Source: Armatimonadota bacterium
GTDB taxonomy: Bacteria > Armatimonadota > UBA10988 > DTZQ01
Assembly (NCBI GenBank): GCA_012961305.1
Contig: DTZQ01000491.1
Location: forward strand, 1-18,599
Length of the DNA: 18,599 nt
Direction of reading: 5' to 3'
Part shown: positions 7,057-15,339 of the stretch, one piece after another
Layout: every line of letters starts with the position of its first letter
Numbering within the stretch: position 1 is the stretch's first letter
Notes under the pieces: generated by a model
Told to the model about the DNA's origin: nothing
Databases searched by the model: none
What the model saw: only the letters and a program-made list of their open reading frames with translations
Made by a program: the position numbers and the translations under genes

Positions 7057-9132
7057 ATGCGTAGTCTGAAGTTACTCCCCATCCTGGTTTTCTTTTGGGC
7101 CCCGGCGGCGGGAATTGCCGGGGCCGAGGATTTACTGCCGACGATTCCCTTGGAGATGGTGGAGGGGGGCCAAACTCTGCCCCGGCCCATTCCCCCTCCG
7201 CCGCCCGAAAGCACCTTCGACATTTTGGTCTACGGGGGCACGCCGGGCGGCATTGCGGCCGCGGTAGCGGCTGCCCGGCTGGGTTCGCAGGTGGCCCTGG
7301 TGGAACCGGGGCGGCACTTGGGAGGCATGATGGCCGGCGGGCTGGGCCAGTCGGATGTGGGCAATCCCCGAGCCATTGGTGGCCTGGCCCGGGAGTTCTT
7401 CGCCCGCGTGTACAACTACTATCGGGACACCTACGGGCCCAACTCCCCTCAGGTGCGCGAGTGTCACCGGGGCTATCGCTTCGAGCCCCACGTGGCCGAG
7501 GGAATCCTCAACCGAATGGTCGCCGAGCAGCCCCGCATCGCCTTGTTCCTGCGCCATCGCTTGCGCTATGTATTGCGCGAGGGTCTGAAGGTGGTGGCCA
7601 TCCGGGTGCGCAATTTGGAAGACCTATCCGAGCGGACCCTGCGAGCACCGGTGTTCATTGACGCCAGTTACGAGGGCGATTTAGCCGCGCTGGCCGGGGT
7701 GGTCTATCGGGTAGGGCGGGAACCGAGTTGGGAGTTCAAGGAGGAGTTCGCCGGGGTAGTTTACTGGGAGGGCGGCACGAAAAAAGGCCCCGGCAGCACG
7801 GGCGAGGGCGACCATCGGGTACAAGCCTACAACTTCCGGGTCTGCCTGACCAACCGCCCCGACAACCGCGTTCCCATTCCCCGCCCGCCGGATTACAACC
7901 CGGACGATTACCAACTGCTGCGGGAGTACATCGCGGCCAAAGGGGTTAAGCGTTTAGACCAGTGCATCTACTTCGGGCGGCTGCCCAACGACAAATACGA
8001 CATCAACAATCAGGGCTACGCCTGGCAGTCCACGGATTACATTGAGGGCAACTTCGCCTACCCCGGCTCCAACCCGGAGGGACGGGAGGTCATCATCCAG
8101 CGGCATCGGAACTACGTCCTGGGTCTGCTCTACTTCCTCCAGCACGACCCCTCGGTGCCGGAACAACTTCGACGCGAGGCCCAACAGTGGGGACTGCCCC
8201 GCGACGAGTTTCCCAACACGGGCCATTTTCCCTTCCAACTTTACGTGCGCGAGTGCCGCCGCATCGTGGGAGAATACATGTTCAGCGAACACGATGCCCG
8301 CCTGGTTCCCGGCCGACAGCGCACCCCTTTACACCGGGACAGCATCGCCTGCGGCAGTTATTCCATGGACTCCCATGCCACTACCAAATGGCAGCGGGGG
8401 CAAACTACCCCTTACCCCGAGGGTTTCTTCTACCTGGGCCGCATCACCAAGCCCTATCAGATTCCCTACCGCATTCTGCTGCCTCGGAAAATCGAGGGCC
8501 TGTTGGTGGCAGTGGGCGTGTCGGCAACCCATTTGGGCTACGGGACGCTGCGGATGGAGCCGGTATATATGGAAATGGGGCAGGCCTGTGGGACGGCGGC
8601 TCATTTGGCGGTGCAGTTGAACGTACTGCCGCGGCAGGTGCCCATAGACCGCCTTCAGCGGCTGCTGGCTGGGGCGGGTCAGGTGCTTACCGTGTTCAAC
8701 GATGTGCCCTTTGACCATCCCTACTTCGCGGCCCTGACCTACTGTGGCACCCGAGGCTTTTTCCCCTCCTACGATGCCCGACCCGACGAACCCCTCACCC
8801 AGTCCACGGCGGCGGAGTGGTTGAAACTGTTCTTTGGCGCCAACGCGCCGAGGGTGGTGCCGGGCGAAGGGCCCCTCACCCGGGCCCAGATGGCCGTCTG
8901 GTTGGTGGGGGCGATGGAAAAGGCGGCCGGATGGGAACGCAATATCACTTCGGAGCCGCGGGCGGCGGATGTGGGGCCGAAACATCCGGCCTTTGCGGCG
9001 GTGCAGACCCTCTACCAACATGGCGTGCCGCAAGCCGTATGGGGCGAAGGGGCCCAGAACTTCCAACCCCAGGCTCCCCTTACCCGGGCCGAGTTCTGCG
9101 CCCTGCTGTATGCCGCCCAAAGTGGGGATTAG
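7057..9132 (+). CDS. Secreted FAD-dependent oxidoreductase with two C-terminal SLH-like modules
   Basis: This 691-aa protein starts with a Sec-type signal peptide (MRSLKLLPILVFFW, cleavage near AGA at about 23) and a Pro-rich linker. A dinucleotide-binding fold follows: FDILVYGGTPGGIAAAVAAA at about 54-73, with LVEP and HLGGMM. The last catalytic-domain stretch (about 477-520: GLLVAVGVSATH, LGYGTLRMEP, MGQACGTAA) is typical of the FAD_oxidored family (PF12831). Residues about 547-618 and 637-691 read as S-layer-homology modules (FNDVPFDHPYFAALTYCGT; PLTRAQ; FQPQAPLTRAEF), suggesting cell-envelope anchoring. No twin-Arg motif is seen, so the flavin would have to be loaded after Sec export, or the signal is non-standard. 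The SD is weak (AGGG, 10 bases upstream). The substrate is unknown. Confidence 0.86.
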   Translation: MRSLKLLPILVFFWAPAAGIAGAEDLLPTIPLEMVEGGQTLPRPIPPPPPESTFDILVYGGTPGGIAAAVAAARLGSQVALVEPGRHLGGMMAGGLGQSDVGNPRAIGGLAREFFARVYNYYRDTYGPNSPQVRECHRGYRFEPHVAEGILNRMVAEQPRIALFLRHRLRYVLREGLKVVAIRVRNLEDLSERTLRAPVFIDASYEGDLAALAGVVYRVGREPSWEFKEEFAGVVYWEGGTKKGPGSTGEGDHRVQAYNFRVCLTNRPDNRVPIPRPPDYNPDDYQLLREYIAAKGVKRLDQCIYFGRLPNDKYDINNQGYAWQSTDYIEGNFAYPGSNPEGREVIIQRHRNYVLGLLYFLQHDPSVPEQLRREAQQWGLPRDEFPNTGHFPFQLYVRECRRIVGEYMFSEHDARLVPGRQRTPLHRDSIACGSYSMDSHATTKWQRGQTTPYPEGFFYLGRITKPYQIPYRILLPRKIEGLLVAVGVSATHLGYGTLRMEPVYMEMGQACGTAAHLAVQLNVLPRQVPIDRLQRLLAGAGQVLTVFNDVPFDHPYFAALTYCGTRGFFPSYDARPDEPLTQSTAAEWLKLFFGANAPRVVPGEGPLTRAQMAVWLVGAMEKAAGWERNITSEPRAADVGPKHPAFAAVQTLYQHGVPQAVWGEGAQNFQPQAPLTRAEFCALLYAAQSGD

Positions 9133-9157
9133 TTCGAGTTCTCAATCCATCCGCGCT

Positions 9158-9176
9158 GTTTGTAAGGAAACTTTTT
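9158..9176 (+). terminator. Weak possible terminator between convergent genes
   Basis: GTTT (9158-9161) and AAAC (9168-9171) form a 4-bp stem, followed by five T (9172-9176), just after the FAD oxidoreductase stop. The short AT-only stem makes this marginal. The whole convergent gap is only 54 bases. Confidence 0.25.
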
Positions 9177-9186
9177 CCCCCGCCTC

Positions 9187-12100
9187 CTACCGCCGGGCGA
9201 AGAATCCCGCCACTTGCTGCCGACGCCGTTCTTGTTCCCCGGACCGGCAGAGGAGCACTATCCCTGTGGCTTGGTCTTCATCCAGCCGCAGTTGCATTTT
9301 TCCCTCGCGGCGGGACAGAGGAAGTGGTTCCAAAGTTTCCCACCGTCCGGCCCGGATTTCCCCCACCTCCGCTTCCACCTCCGGCCAGGCCCAGAGCAGG
9401 GTTATGGTGCCTGGAGCGAAAGGCAGCAGTAGCAAGGCTGCCGCCTGGCTCAAATCGCGTCCGTCCAAACTGAACAGGGCAAAGTGAGCCGTCGCCGTGG
9501 CTAATACTTGGCCTCCGCGGCGTATTGAACCCTGGGCCTCTCCGGCCCGTAGTTCCCCGTCCGGTCCCACCACGACCAGGGCCGGACGTCGGGCGGCTAC
9601 GGTGAGGGTCAAGGGCGGATTCAGGTCCGTCAGGATGACCTCCTGCTGTGGTCCCCTTTCATCCGCGTTGAAAAGTACAGTCAGCGTTTCTCCCTTTCGC
9701 GTGGGGAGAGTAAACACATGCAGCCAAGGCTCATCCGGGCTAACTCCTATGGGGCACACGCCTGCCCAGCCCAGAAAGTCGCGGTACAAGTTCTCTTCCT
9801 CCGGTCGCTCGGCCAGGTACAACTCCCACGGCTCGGGAGTGTAAAACACCCGCCCGGCACCGTAACGGTGCACGAACACCTGTACTTCTCCGGCCTCTCG
9901 TCCCTCTCCGGCCAGGGAACGCGCCGTCGTCGCTCTTACCCGTACTCGGGGCACTTCCCCTTCTTCCACTCCCACGATTTCCACCCCGCACAACTCCCGC
10001 AGCCGTTCCTGGCGGGTGGGCCGGCGTTGGACGTCGTAGGACAAGTCCCCAGAGACGTACAGCCGTCCCCCACGCCGTACAAACTGCTTCACCGCCTCGT
10101 AGGTCGCCTCGTCGGGACAGTAGGGTAGGGGATAGAGCAACACCTGCGCCGCCTCCGGCAGGAGCGACAACTCGGGTTCGCTGAGCACGCCGAAGTTCAC
10201 GTGGGCGGCCAACAGCCGCCGCAGGGCCAGATAGAGCGCGTCTCGCACCCGGTCGCCCCCAGCCCCTAAACGATGGTTGGTGGGAATGAGGAACCACACG
10301 GGGGGCGGTTCGTACACCACCTCCCACGGCTGGAAAAGCAAACTCAAGTTGCGATAAGTGTAGAGCACATCTTTGGGCACTAAATCGGGGTAGTTGAGGC
10401 CCCAGGGGAAGATGGTCTCGCGGGCGTCCTTCCAGCACCAGTTTTGGATTTTCGACCCGCCCAGTCCCAGAGCATAATGGGCCAGGCCCAGAAACAATTC
10501 CTGCTGCTCGGCCTCGGTGCGGTACAGGTGGTAGCCGTGGCCTCCGTACTCTGGCTTCCAGGCCTCGTGGGTTTTGACCCCGAACTCGCCGACGTTGAGC
10601 GACTTGCCGCTAATTCGCTGGTCAATGAACTTGAACACGGCCGGGAACATCTCCAAATCGCGGTGTGGCAGGTCGAAGTAGCCGATGTTGCCTATGTCCA
10701 GGCCATCTATCGTCCGCCGCACATCCAGTCCTCCGAAGGGACGGGAGTAGTACTCCGCAGTAAGGGGCTGGGAGGCTCCCGTGGCCCGGATGCTCCCACA
10801 GAGGGCCTGTACCCAACGCCGGGTGAGGAAAAGCAGGAACTGCCGGTAGTCGAAGGCCCGCCCATCCGTCCAACCCATGGTCCGAGGCAGCCGCGGCGGC
10901 AATTGCTCCCACTTTTCCTCCGGCGGGTTCTGCGACCAGGCTTCCCGCAGGCTTTCCTCCGTGCCGTACCGTTCCCGCAGGAACTCGTGGTAGAGCCGCT
11001 GGATGTCCGGTGGTGCGTTGTCCATCTGCAGGCGGAAGTCGCCGTTGAGGTAGTAAATCAGCCCTGGCACTTCCCGATACCGCTCGGCGAAGGCCCGACA
11101 AAACTCCCGTTGCTGGGCCAGTTCTGCCGCGCTCACCACTACGTTGTGCCCGATGAGCAGTCCGGCCATGTACACCTGCTGGTACTTCTGGGCCAACTGT
11201 ATCAGCCCATCCAACTGCCGCCATTGGGCCTCGGTGAAGCGGTAGTCGGAGGGGCGGTACTGCAAGTTCTCGTAAACGTGCAGGCCGAAATCCTGCGCCT
11301 GCTGCAACTCCTGCGCCCAGGTCAACGGGTTCTCCGTCACCGAGTGGAACAAGTTGCTGTAGGTGTCGGTGCCGAACAGGAACTGGGGCCGGTCGCCGAA
11401 ATGGAAGTAATTGTCGTGGTAGCGCAGGGGCGGCCCGGCCCGCAAAATCCGCTCCTCGCGGACCACAAAGCCGGTGTCAAAAATGTCCCAAGGAGCAGGG
11501 GAAGGTTGGTCAGAGGCGGGGAAAAGACGGGCCCGGACGCGGTAGAAGTCGGAGGTGAAAGTCGGCTGGGCCCAAGTGACCGTGGCTTCCGCTACCCAGC
11601 CCGGCTCCACTGTAACTTCTCGCTCGGCCCTGTAAACCGTTTGGAGTGCCGAGGCCGTGCTTGGGCGCGCAAGCGTGGCTTTCGCTTCCCAAAGCGGGGG
11701 GTCGGGGGTGGCTTCTACCACTATCCGTACCTGCTGCGTCTGGGGCCCGAAGTTGGCGAGGCGGGTGGTGATTTCCACCGGCTCGCCGGGGCGGTAGCAG
11801 GCGTAGTTGGTGGTAACCGAGGTCAGGTAGCATTTGCGCAACAGGTGGGTGACGAGGTTCAGGAACACCTGCCGCATGAGTTCTTCGCCGGCGGCGAACA
11901 GGTTCACATCGTCCACTCCTGCCAATCCCCAGGAAGAACCGGCGTACATCCCGCCGTAGTGGTGTACCAGGGCCACCGCTGCCCCTCGCCGCCGGCCGTA
12001 GCGGTCGCGAGCCTCCAGCACCGGAATCCAGCGCGCTTCCTGGCCTACGGTGGCTAGGGCCGCATAGCCCTGCACCGCTCCCTCCCGCCGGATGTTGGGG

Positions 12101-13593
12101 GGCGCGGCCAAATAGTGCACTCGTTTGAGGGGATAGGCAGGGTCGAACACCGGCAGTTGGGTGGGGGCAATGGCCAGTCCGTCACGGGGCGTACCAAAAT
12201 GGGCATTGAGGCGCACGTCACGGGGGGCTGGGGCGAGGACTAAGTCGTCGAACCAGGCCCTTCCGCTGGCTCGGTACAGTCCCATCCGCACGGACAGCCG
12301 GGTGACGCCCCGCTGAAGGGTGAAGGTGTACTCGCACGCTTGCCAGTCCTGGGTGCCCTGCAGGTGCACCACATCCCGCCAGGCCACAAGTCGGCCCTCC
12401 GGGCCATACTGGTACACCGCCAAGTAAGCAAACCCTGGCCCGCGCACTTCCTCCGTTTTGGCCCAACCGCGAAAGAGGTAGGTCTCCCCGGGCTGTACCG
12501 AGCGGTCGTGGAACCACTGGGCCGATTGTATTCCCGCCTCCGGGGGTAGGTGCACCTGCAGGGAACGGCGGCCTCGGTGGGCCGTGTCCTCGGCCACCGT
12601 GCACCATTCCTCGGCCGACCGCTGCCAGGTTTCGGGAGTCAGCGGCTCTTCGAAACTGGGATTGGGCAGGAGCGAATTTTCCCCCTGCCTAACGGCCTTC
12701 AATTGGGCGGCGAAAACCTCGCTCCAGGGCCGCCAGCGCCCCTTTTCCCGCACCAGCAGATGGTCAAAAGCGTACCCGCCCAAGTTGAAGAAACTGCCCC
12801 CGGCCCGCAAATAGGCCAAAAAGGTCAGCCGGGCGGCCAGGGGGAAGGACGCCCCGTAGGGGAGTATCAACAGCGGATAACGGTCGGGCCGTAAAACCCT
12901 CGTCTCGGCCAGGGCCTGGGCGTCCAGGAAATCCACCTCATATCCGGCCTGGCGCAGCCATTGGGCCAGCGTCTCCGGCTCCGCCGCCGCCCCCACCACC
13001 GGCAAATCCGGCTGGCGGAAAATTGCTATGCGCGTTGGGGCCTGCGGGGAGGGTTGGAAACCGGCCTCCACTTCGCTCCAGTCGTAGGGCCTTGCGCCGG
13101 CGACCAGGGTGTAGTCATCGCACCAGGCCACTCCCTCGGCGTTGAAAATTCCGGCCTTGAAGATGACGCTTTCCGCCTGGGGCACGACGGTGAAAGTGTG
13201 GGTGAACCGCTGCCAGTCCCGCGTGCCCGTTACCTGGGCGAAGTCCTCGAAGGCCAACAGCGACCCGTCGGCAGCGTGCTGATAAACAGCCAAAAACGCA
13301 TATCCACCCGGCGGAGAAGGCACAACGTTCTCCGTCTTCAGCCAGGCGGAAACGGAATACCTCTGCCCCGGCAGGAGGCCAAACAAGGTCTGCTGCACCG
13401 CGCCTCCGTTTTCCATCCGCACGCTCGCCGCGCCGGAGTGGGCTTGAGTGCGGTCTAACCGCCCCGTCGGCGGCAACTGCCAACCTCCCAGGCGCTCGAA
13501 GCCGCCGTTGAGCAGCAAATTGGGCCGCAGTTCCGGGGTCGGCTCTCCGCCGACGGCCATTAGGAGTCCGCTGAACATCAACCAAGGCCACAT
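9187..13593 (-). CDS. Large exported glycoside-hydrolase-like multidomain protein (beta-galactosidase/GH-A-like)
   Basis: This 1468-aa protein has a short hydrophobic N-terminus (MWPWLMFSGLLMAVGG) acting as a probable, though uncharged, signal peptide. Order of parts: CBM4/9-like module at about 24-165 (NGGFE, AWCDDY); amidotransferase/flavodoxin-like half at about 187-300 (LLILPYG); second CBM-like module at about 306-455 (NPSFE, AWFDDL); the other half at about 470-590; a beta domain at about 591-715; a TIM-barrel-like region at about 725-1100; a beta-galactosidase-trimerisation-like domain at about 1100-1290 (LYPLPYCPDEATYEAV); beta C-terminal domains. E1003 in NVGEFG is a plausible GH-A nucleophile. 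The expected acid/base position may be D852 (YLNGDF) instead of the usual Asn-Glu. It is the last gene of a minus-strand operon, 9 bases after the GNAT stop. Glycan hydrolysis is inferred, not certain. Confidence 0.75.
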   Translation of the reverse strand: MWPWLMFSGLLMAVGGEPTPELRPNLLLNGGFERLGGWQLPPTGRLDRTQAHSGAASVRMENGGAVQQTLFGLLPGQRYSVSAWLKTENVVPSPPGGYAFLAVYQHAADGSLLAFEDFAQVTGTRDWQRFTHTFTVVPQAESVIFKAGIFNAEGVAWCDDYTLVAGARPYDWSEVEAGFQPSPQAPTRIAIFRQPDLPVVGAAAEPETLAQWLRQAGYEVDFLDAQALAETRVLRPDRYPLLILPYGASFPLAARLTFLAYLRAGGSFFNLGGYAFDHLLVREKGRWRPWSEVFAAQLKAVRQGENSLLPNPSFEEPLTPETWQRSAEEWCTVAEDTAHRGRRSLQVHLPPEAGIQSAQWFHDRSVQPGETYLFRGWAKTEEVRGPGFAYLAVYQYGPEGRLVAWRDVVHLQGTQDWQACEYTFTLQRGVTRLSVRMGLYRASGRAWFDDLVLAPAPRDVRLNAHFGTPRDGLAIAPTQLPVFDPAYPLKRVHYLAAPPNIRREGAVQGYAALATVGQEARWIPVLEARDRYGRRRGAAVALVHHYGGMYAGSSWGLAGVDDVNLFAAGEELMRQVFLNLVTHLLRKCYLTSVTTNYACYRPGEPVEITTRLANFGPQTQQVRIVVEATPDPPLWEAKATLARPSTASALQTVYRAEREVTVEPGWVAEATVTWAQPTFTSDFYRVRARLFPASDQPSPAPWDIFDTGFVVREERILRAGPPLRYHDNYFHFGDRPQFLFGTDTYSNLFHSVTENPLTWAQELQQAQDFGLHVYENLQYRPSDYRFTEAQWRQLDGLIQLAQKYQQVYMAGLLIGHNVVVSAAELAQQREFCRAFAERYREVPGLIYYLNGDFRLQMDNAPPDIQRLYHEFLRERYGTEESLREAWSQNPPEEKWEQLPPRLPRTMGWTDGRAFDYRQFLLFLTRRWVQALCGSIRATGASQPLTAEYYSRPFGGLDVRRTIDGLDIGNIGYFDLPHRDLEMFPAVFKFIDQRISGKSLNVGEFGVKTHEAWKPEYGGHGYHLYRTEAEQQELFLGLAHYALGLGGSKIQNWCWKDARETIFPWGLNYPDLVPKDVLYTYRNLSLLFQPWEVVYEPPPVWFLIPTNHRLGAGGDRVRDALYLALRRLLAAHVNFGVLSEPELSLLPEAAQVLLYPLPYCPDEATYEAVKQFVRRGGRLYVSGDLSYDVQRRPTRQERLRELCGVEIVGVEEGEVPRVRVRATTARSLAGEGREAGEVQVFVHRYGAGRVFYTPEPWELYLAERPEEENLYRDFLGWAGVCPIGVSPDEPWLHVFTLPTRKGETLTVLFNADERGPQQEVILTDLNPPLTLTVAARRPALVVVGPDGELRAGEAQGSIRRGGQVLATATAHFALFSLDGRDLSQAAALLLLPFAPGTITLLWAWPEVEAEVGEIRAGRWETLEPLPLSRREGKMQLRLDEDQATGIVLLCRSGEQERRRQQVAGFFARR

Positions 13594-13602
13594 TTTCCGC
13601 CC

Positions 13603-14535
13603 TCATCCTTTCTCCGAGGCGAAAGGCGTCCCCAGGGGTTCACCGGGCGGTTCCCCGGTGCGCACCATACGCACCATGGTTCGAGTGATTTGAAAACCGT
13701 GGGCCAGCAGGTAGCCAGCCAACCACAGGTTGCGTCCGGAGGCGTGCACATTGCCGTTAATCCGTCCCCGGGCAGCGAAGAAGTCGGCCACTGCGCCCAA
13801 TAGAGGGGGCAGGCCCGCGGGGGGCGATACGTCGGCACTGAGGTACAGCGGCCCGCAGGAGGCCTCGCCGCGTTTGGTCAGGCCGAAGAAGTAGCCCTTG
13901 ATTTCCCCCTGGGCGGTCAACTTGAAGGCGCAGGCCTCTTCCCAGGCGAGGTGAAACTGAAAATCCGGGAGGCGTTGGAAACCGCTGTACCGTTCCTCCA
14001 GGGCGGCAATCGAAGGCAGGTCGGCCGGGGTGACGGGGGAAAGTTGCCAGCCGGGCGGCGGCTCGCTCCGCGGAAACTGAGCCAGCGGAGCGGAGAGGAG
14101 CAACAGTCCGCCGACAATGGCAAAACCATGTTTGAGGTACAGGCCCACGGAGACAGGGTTGTTGGCGAAGGTGTCCAGGCCGATGAGTCCACACCCCCGC
14201 CGCTCCAGGTAGGCCAAGCCGGCCTCTAACAGGGCTCGCCCGAGACCCCGTCCCTGCCAGCGGGGATGGACAGCCAGGGGGCCAATCCAGGCAGAACGTC
14301 CCCGGGCGTGGTTGAAATTGAGGCCCACTAATTGGCCCTCCTCTTCCGCCACCAAAGCCCCTTCTGGGTCGGTGCGGAGCCAATGTTCAAAATAAGCCGA
14401 CTCCCGCAGGGGAAGGGACACCGGTTTGCCCGTCAACTGGCGCTGCAACTCGCTAAAGGCCCGTTGGTCGAGCACTCGGAGGGCTTCTACATCCTCCGAC
14501 CGCGCCGGGCGTATTGTCCACCTACCTGGGGCCAT
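13603..14535 (-). CDS. GNAT-family N-acetyltransferase with tandem GNAT-like domains
   Basis: This 310-aa cytoplasmic protein has a canonical first GNAT domain (about 5-150), with IRPARSEDVEAL at the start and the acetyl-CoA pyrophosphate loop RWQGRGLGRA at 92-101. The second half (about 165-290) begins with a similar PVTPADLPSIAAL segment and ends YLLAHGFQITRTM. It looks like a degenerate second GNAT domain without a clear Q/RxxGxG/A loop. The acetyl acceptor is unknown. The open frame runs back to 14682 but would overlap the RraA-like gene by about 140 bases. The ATG at 14535, 7 bases after that gene's stop, gives a proper GNAT N-terminus, although its SD is poor and translational coupling is likely. 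Its TGA stop is in frame with the downstream ATG. Confidence 0.83.
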   Translation of the reverse strand: MAPGRWTIRPARSEDVEALRVLDQRAFSELQRQLTGKPVSLPLRESAYFEHWLRTDPEGALVAEEEGQLVGLNFNHARGRSAWIGPLAVHPRWQGRGLGRALLEAGLAYLERRGCGLIGLDTFANNPVSVGLYLKHGFAIVGGLLLLSAPLAQFPRSEPPPGWQLSPVTPADLPSIAALEERYSGFQRLPDFQFHLAWEEACAFKLTAQGEIKGYFFGLTKRGEASCGPLYLSADVSPPAGLPPLLGAVADFFAARGRINGNVHASGRNLWLAGYLLAHGFQITRTMVRMVRTGEPPGEPLGTPFASEKG

Positions 14536-14542
14536 TTTGCGC

Positions 14543-15145
14543 TCAACCGCCCTTTTTCTCCAACTCCTGCAGGGCCGCGTGCAGGACAGCCGCTTCCCGG
14601 GCCTCAATCTCCTCTGCCACTTCCAGAATTCGCTCCGCTTCTTCCCGCCGTACCACCACAATCCCGTCTTGGTCAGCCACAATCAGGTCTCCCGGATACA
14701 CCAGCACACCTCCGCAGACCAGGGGGATTTCCACCTGCTCCGACCGCGCCAGGGCTACCGCGCGGGGGGTAATGCTGCGGGCATAAACGGGAAATTGCAG
14801 CCGGGCAATCCCGTCCACGTCGCGTACTGCTCCGTCCAATACCAGTCCGGCCAAACCTTTAAGCCGCGCCCGCGCGCTGTACTGTTCGCCCCACAGGATA
14901 TATTCCGTCTGTCCCTCTGCCGACAGGACCAACACCCAGCCCGGCGGGGCCTGATTTAGGGCCTGGTCGCAAACGGAGGTGCCCGGCGGCGCGTAGCCGG
15001 TGTAGGCTGGTCCCACCAATTTCTCCACCGGCCAGACCGGACGCAGACCTGAATTCATGACCAACGAGGTCAAGCCCAGTCTCCGCTGGGCATCGCTCAC
15101 CTGAGCCGTCCCTACTTTTCGATACCGTTCTATCAGGGCCTTCAC
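14543..15145 (-). CDS. RraA-like / HMG-aldolase-family protein
   Basis: This 200-aa protein matches the RraA-like superfamily, which includes class II 4-hydroxy-4-methyl-2-oxoglutarate/oxaloacetate aldolases and the RNase E inhibitor RraA. Visible motifs are WGEQ at 85-88, GLVLDGAVRD at 100-109 (R108 and D109 correspond to the substrate-binding Arg and metal-site Asp of the aldolases) and ADQDGIVVV at 157-165. Conservation of the metal/substrate motif favours an aldolase or decarboxylase role over RNase inhibition. The start is GTG at 15145, with GGGAG at 15152-15156 upstream and a consensus promoter about 40 bases upstream. It is the first gene of the three-gene minus-strand operon. An rraA symbol is not justified. 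Confidence 0.85.
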   Translation of the reverse strand: MKALIERYRKVGTAQVSDAQRRLGLTSLVMNSGLRPVWPVEKLVGPAYTGYAPPGTSVCDQALNQAPPGWVLVLSAEGQTEYILWGEQYSARARLKGLAGLVLDGAVRDVDGIARLQFPVYARSITPRAVALARSEQVEIPLVCGGVLVYPGDLIVADQDGIVVVRREEAERILEVAEEIEAREAAVLHAALQELEKKGG

Positions 15146-15185
15146 GCGGTTACTCCCGTAGTCTCTGCCTTACGCCTCCGCAGGC

Positions 15186-15214
15186 ATTATACTTGGTTAA
15201 TCCTCGCCTGTCAA
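15186..15214 (-). promoter_or_regulatory. Perfect-consensus sigma70 promoter of the RraA-GNAT-hydrolase operon
   Basis: Read on minus: TTGACA (15214-15209), 17-base spacer, TATAAT (15191-15186). Both hexamers are perfect and the spacing is ideal. Transcription would begin near 15179, leaving a leader of about 33 bases with the SD at 15152-15156. A direct repeat ATGGC-TT-ATGGC (15216-15227) abuts the upstream side of the -35 box and could be a regulator half-site pair. Confidence 0.88.
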
Positions 15215-15283
15215 GATGGCTTATGGCAGTGATGTGTTTGCGGTCCCTGGGTCTGGGCGGTGTAACGCGGTAAACCAGTACAT

Positions 15284-15312
15284 TTGACAAAAGGCGGCAG
15301 GACAGGTACAAT
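15284..15312 (+). promoter_or_regulatory. Near-consensus sigma70 promoter of ksgA
   Basis: TTGACA (15284-15289), 17-base spacer, TACAAT (15307-15312). The predicted start is near 15319, about 20 bases before the ATG at 15340. This short leader argues against the in-frame TTG at 15328. It is divergent from the minus-strand promoter at 15186-15214, the -35 boxes lying about 70 bases apart. Confidence 0.87.
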
Positions 15313-15339
15313 GGAGCCAATAGGCCCTTGAGGGGTGAG

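Noticed and set aside
7057..7130. Tat signal on the FAD oxidoreductase
   Set aside because: No twin-Arg pair precedes the hydrophobic segment (MRSLKLLPIL).
10444..12057. 537-codon open frame on plus
   Set aside because: It lies fully antisense to the domain-rich 1468-aa gene, is rich in Val/Gly/His/Pro/Arg without motifs, and has no SD. It is a shadow of GC-rich codon bias.
13594..13605. GNAT and hydrolase-like genes as one frame broken by a stop
   Set aside because: They are in frame, but the downstream ATG begins a signal-like hydrophobic segment and both parts look complete. Two genes are simpler than a broken fusion.
14536..14682. N-terminal extension of the GNAT gene to 14682
   Set aside because: It would overlap the RraA-like coding region by about 140 bases, and the extra residues do not look like a GNAT start.
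15328..15339. TTG 15328 as the ksgA start
   Set aside because: The predicted transcription start near 15319 would leave almost no leader, whereas ATG 15340 has GAGGGG upstream.
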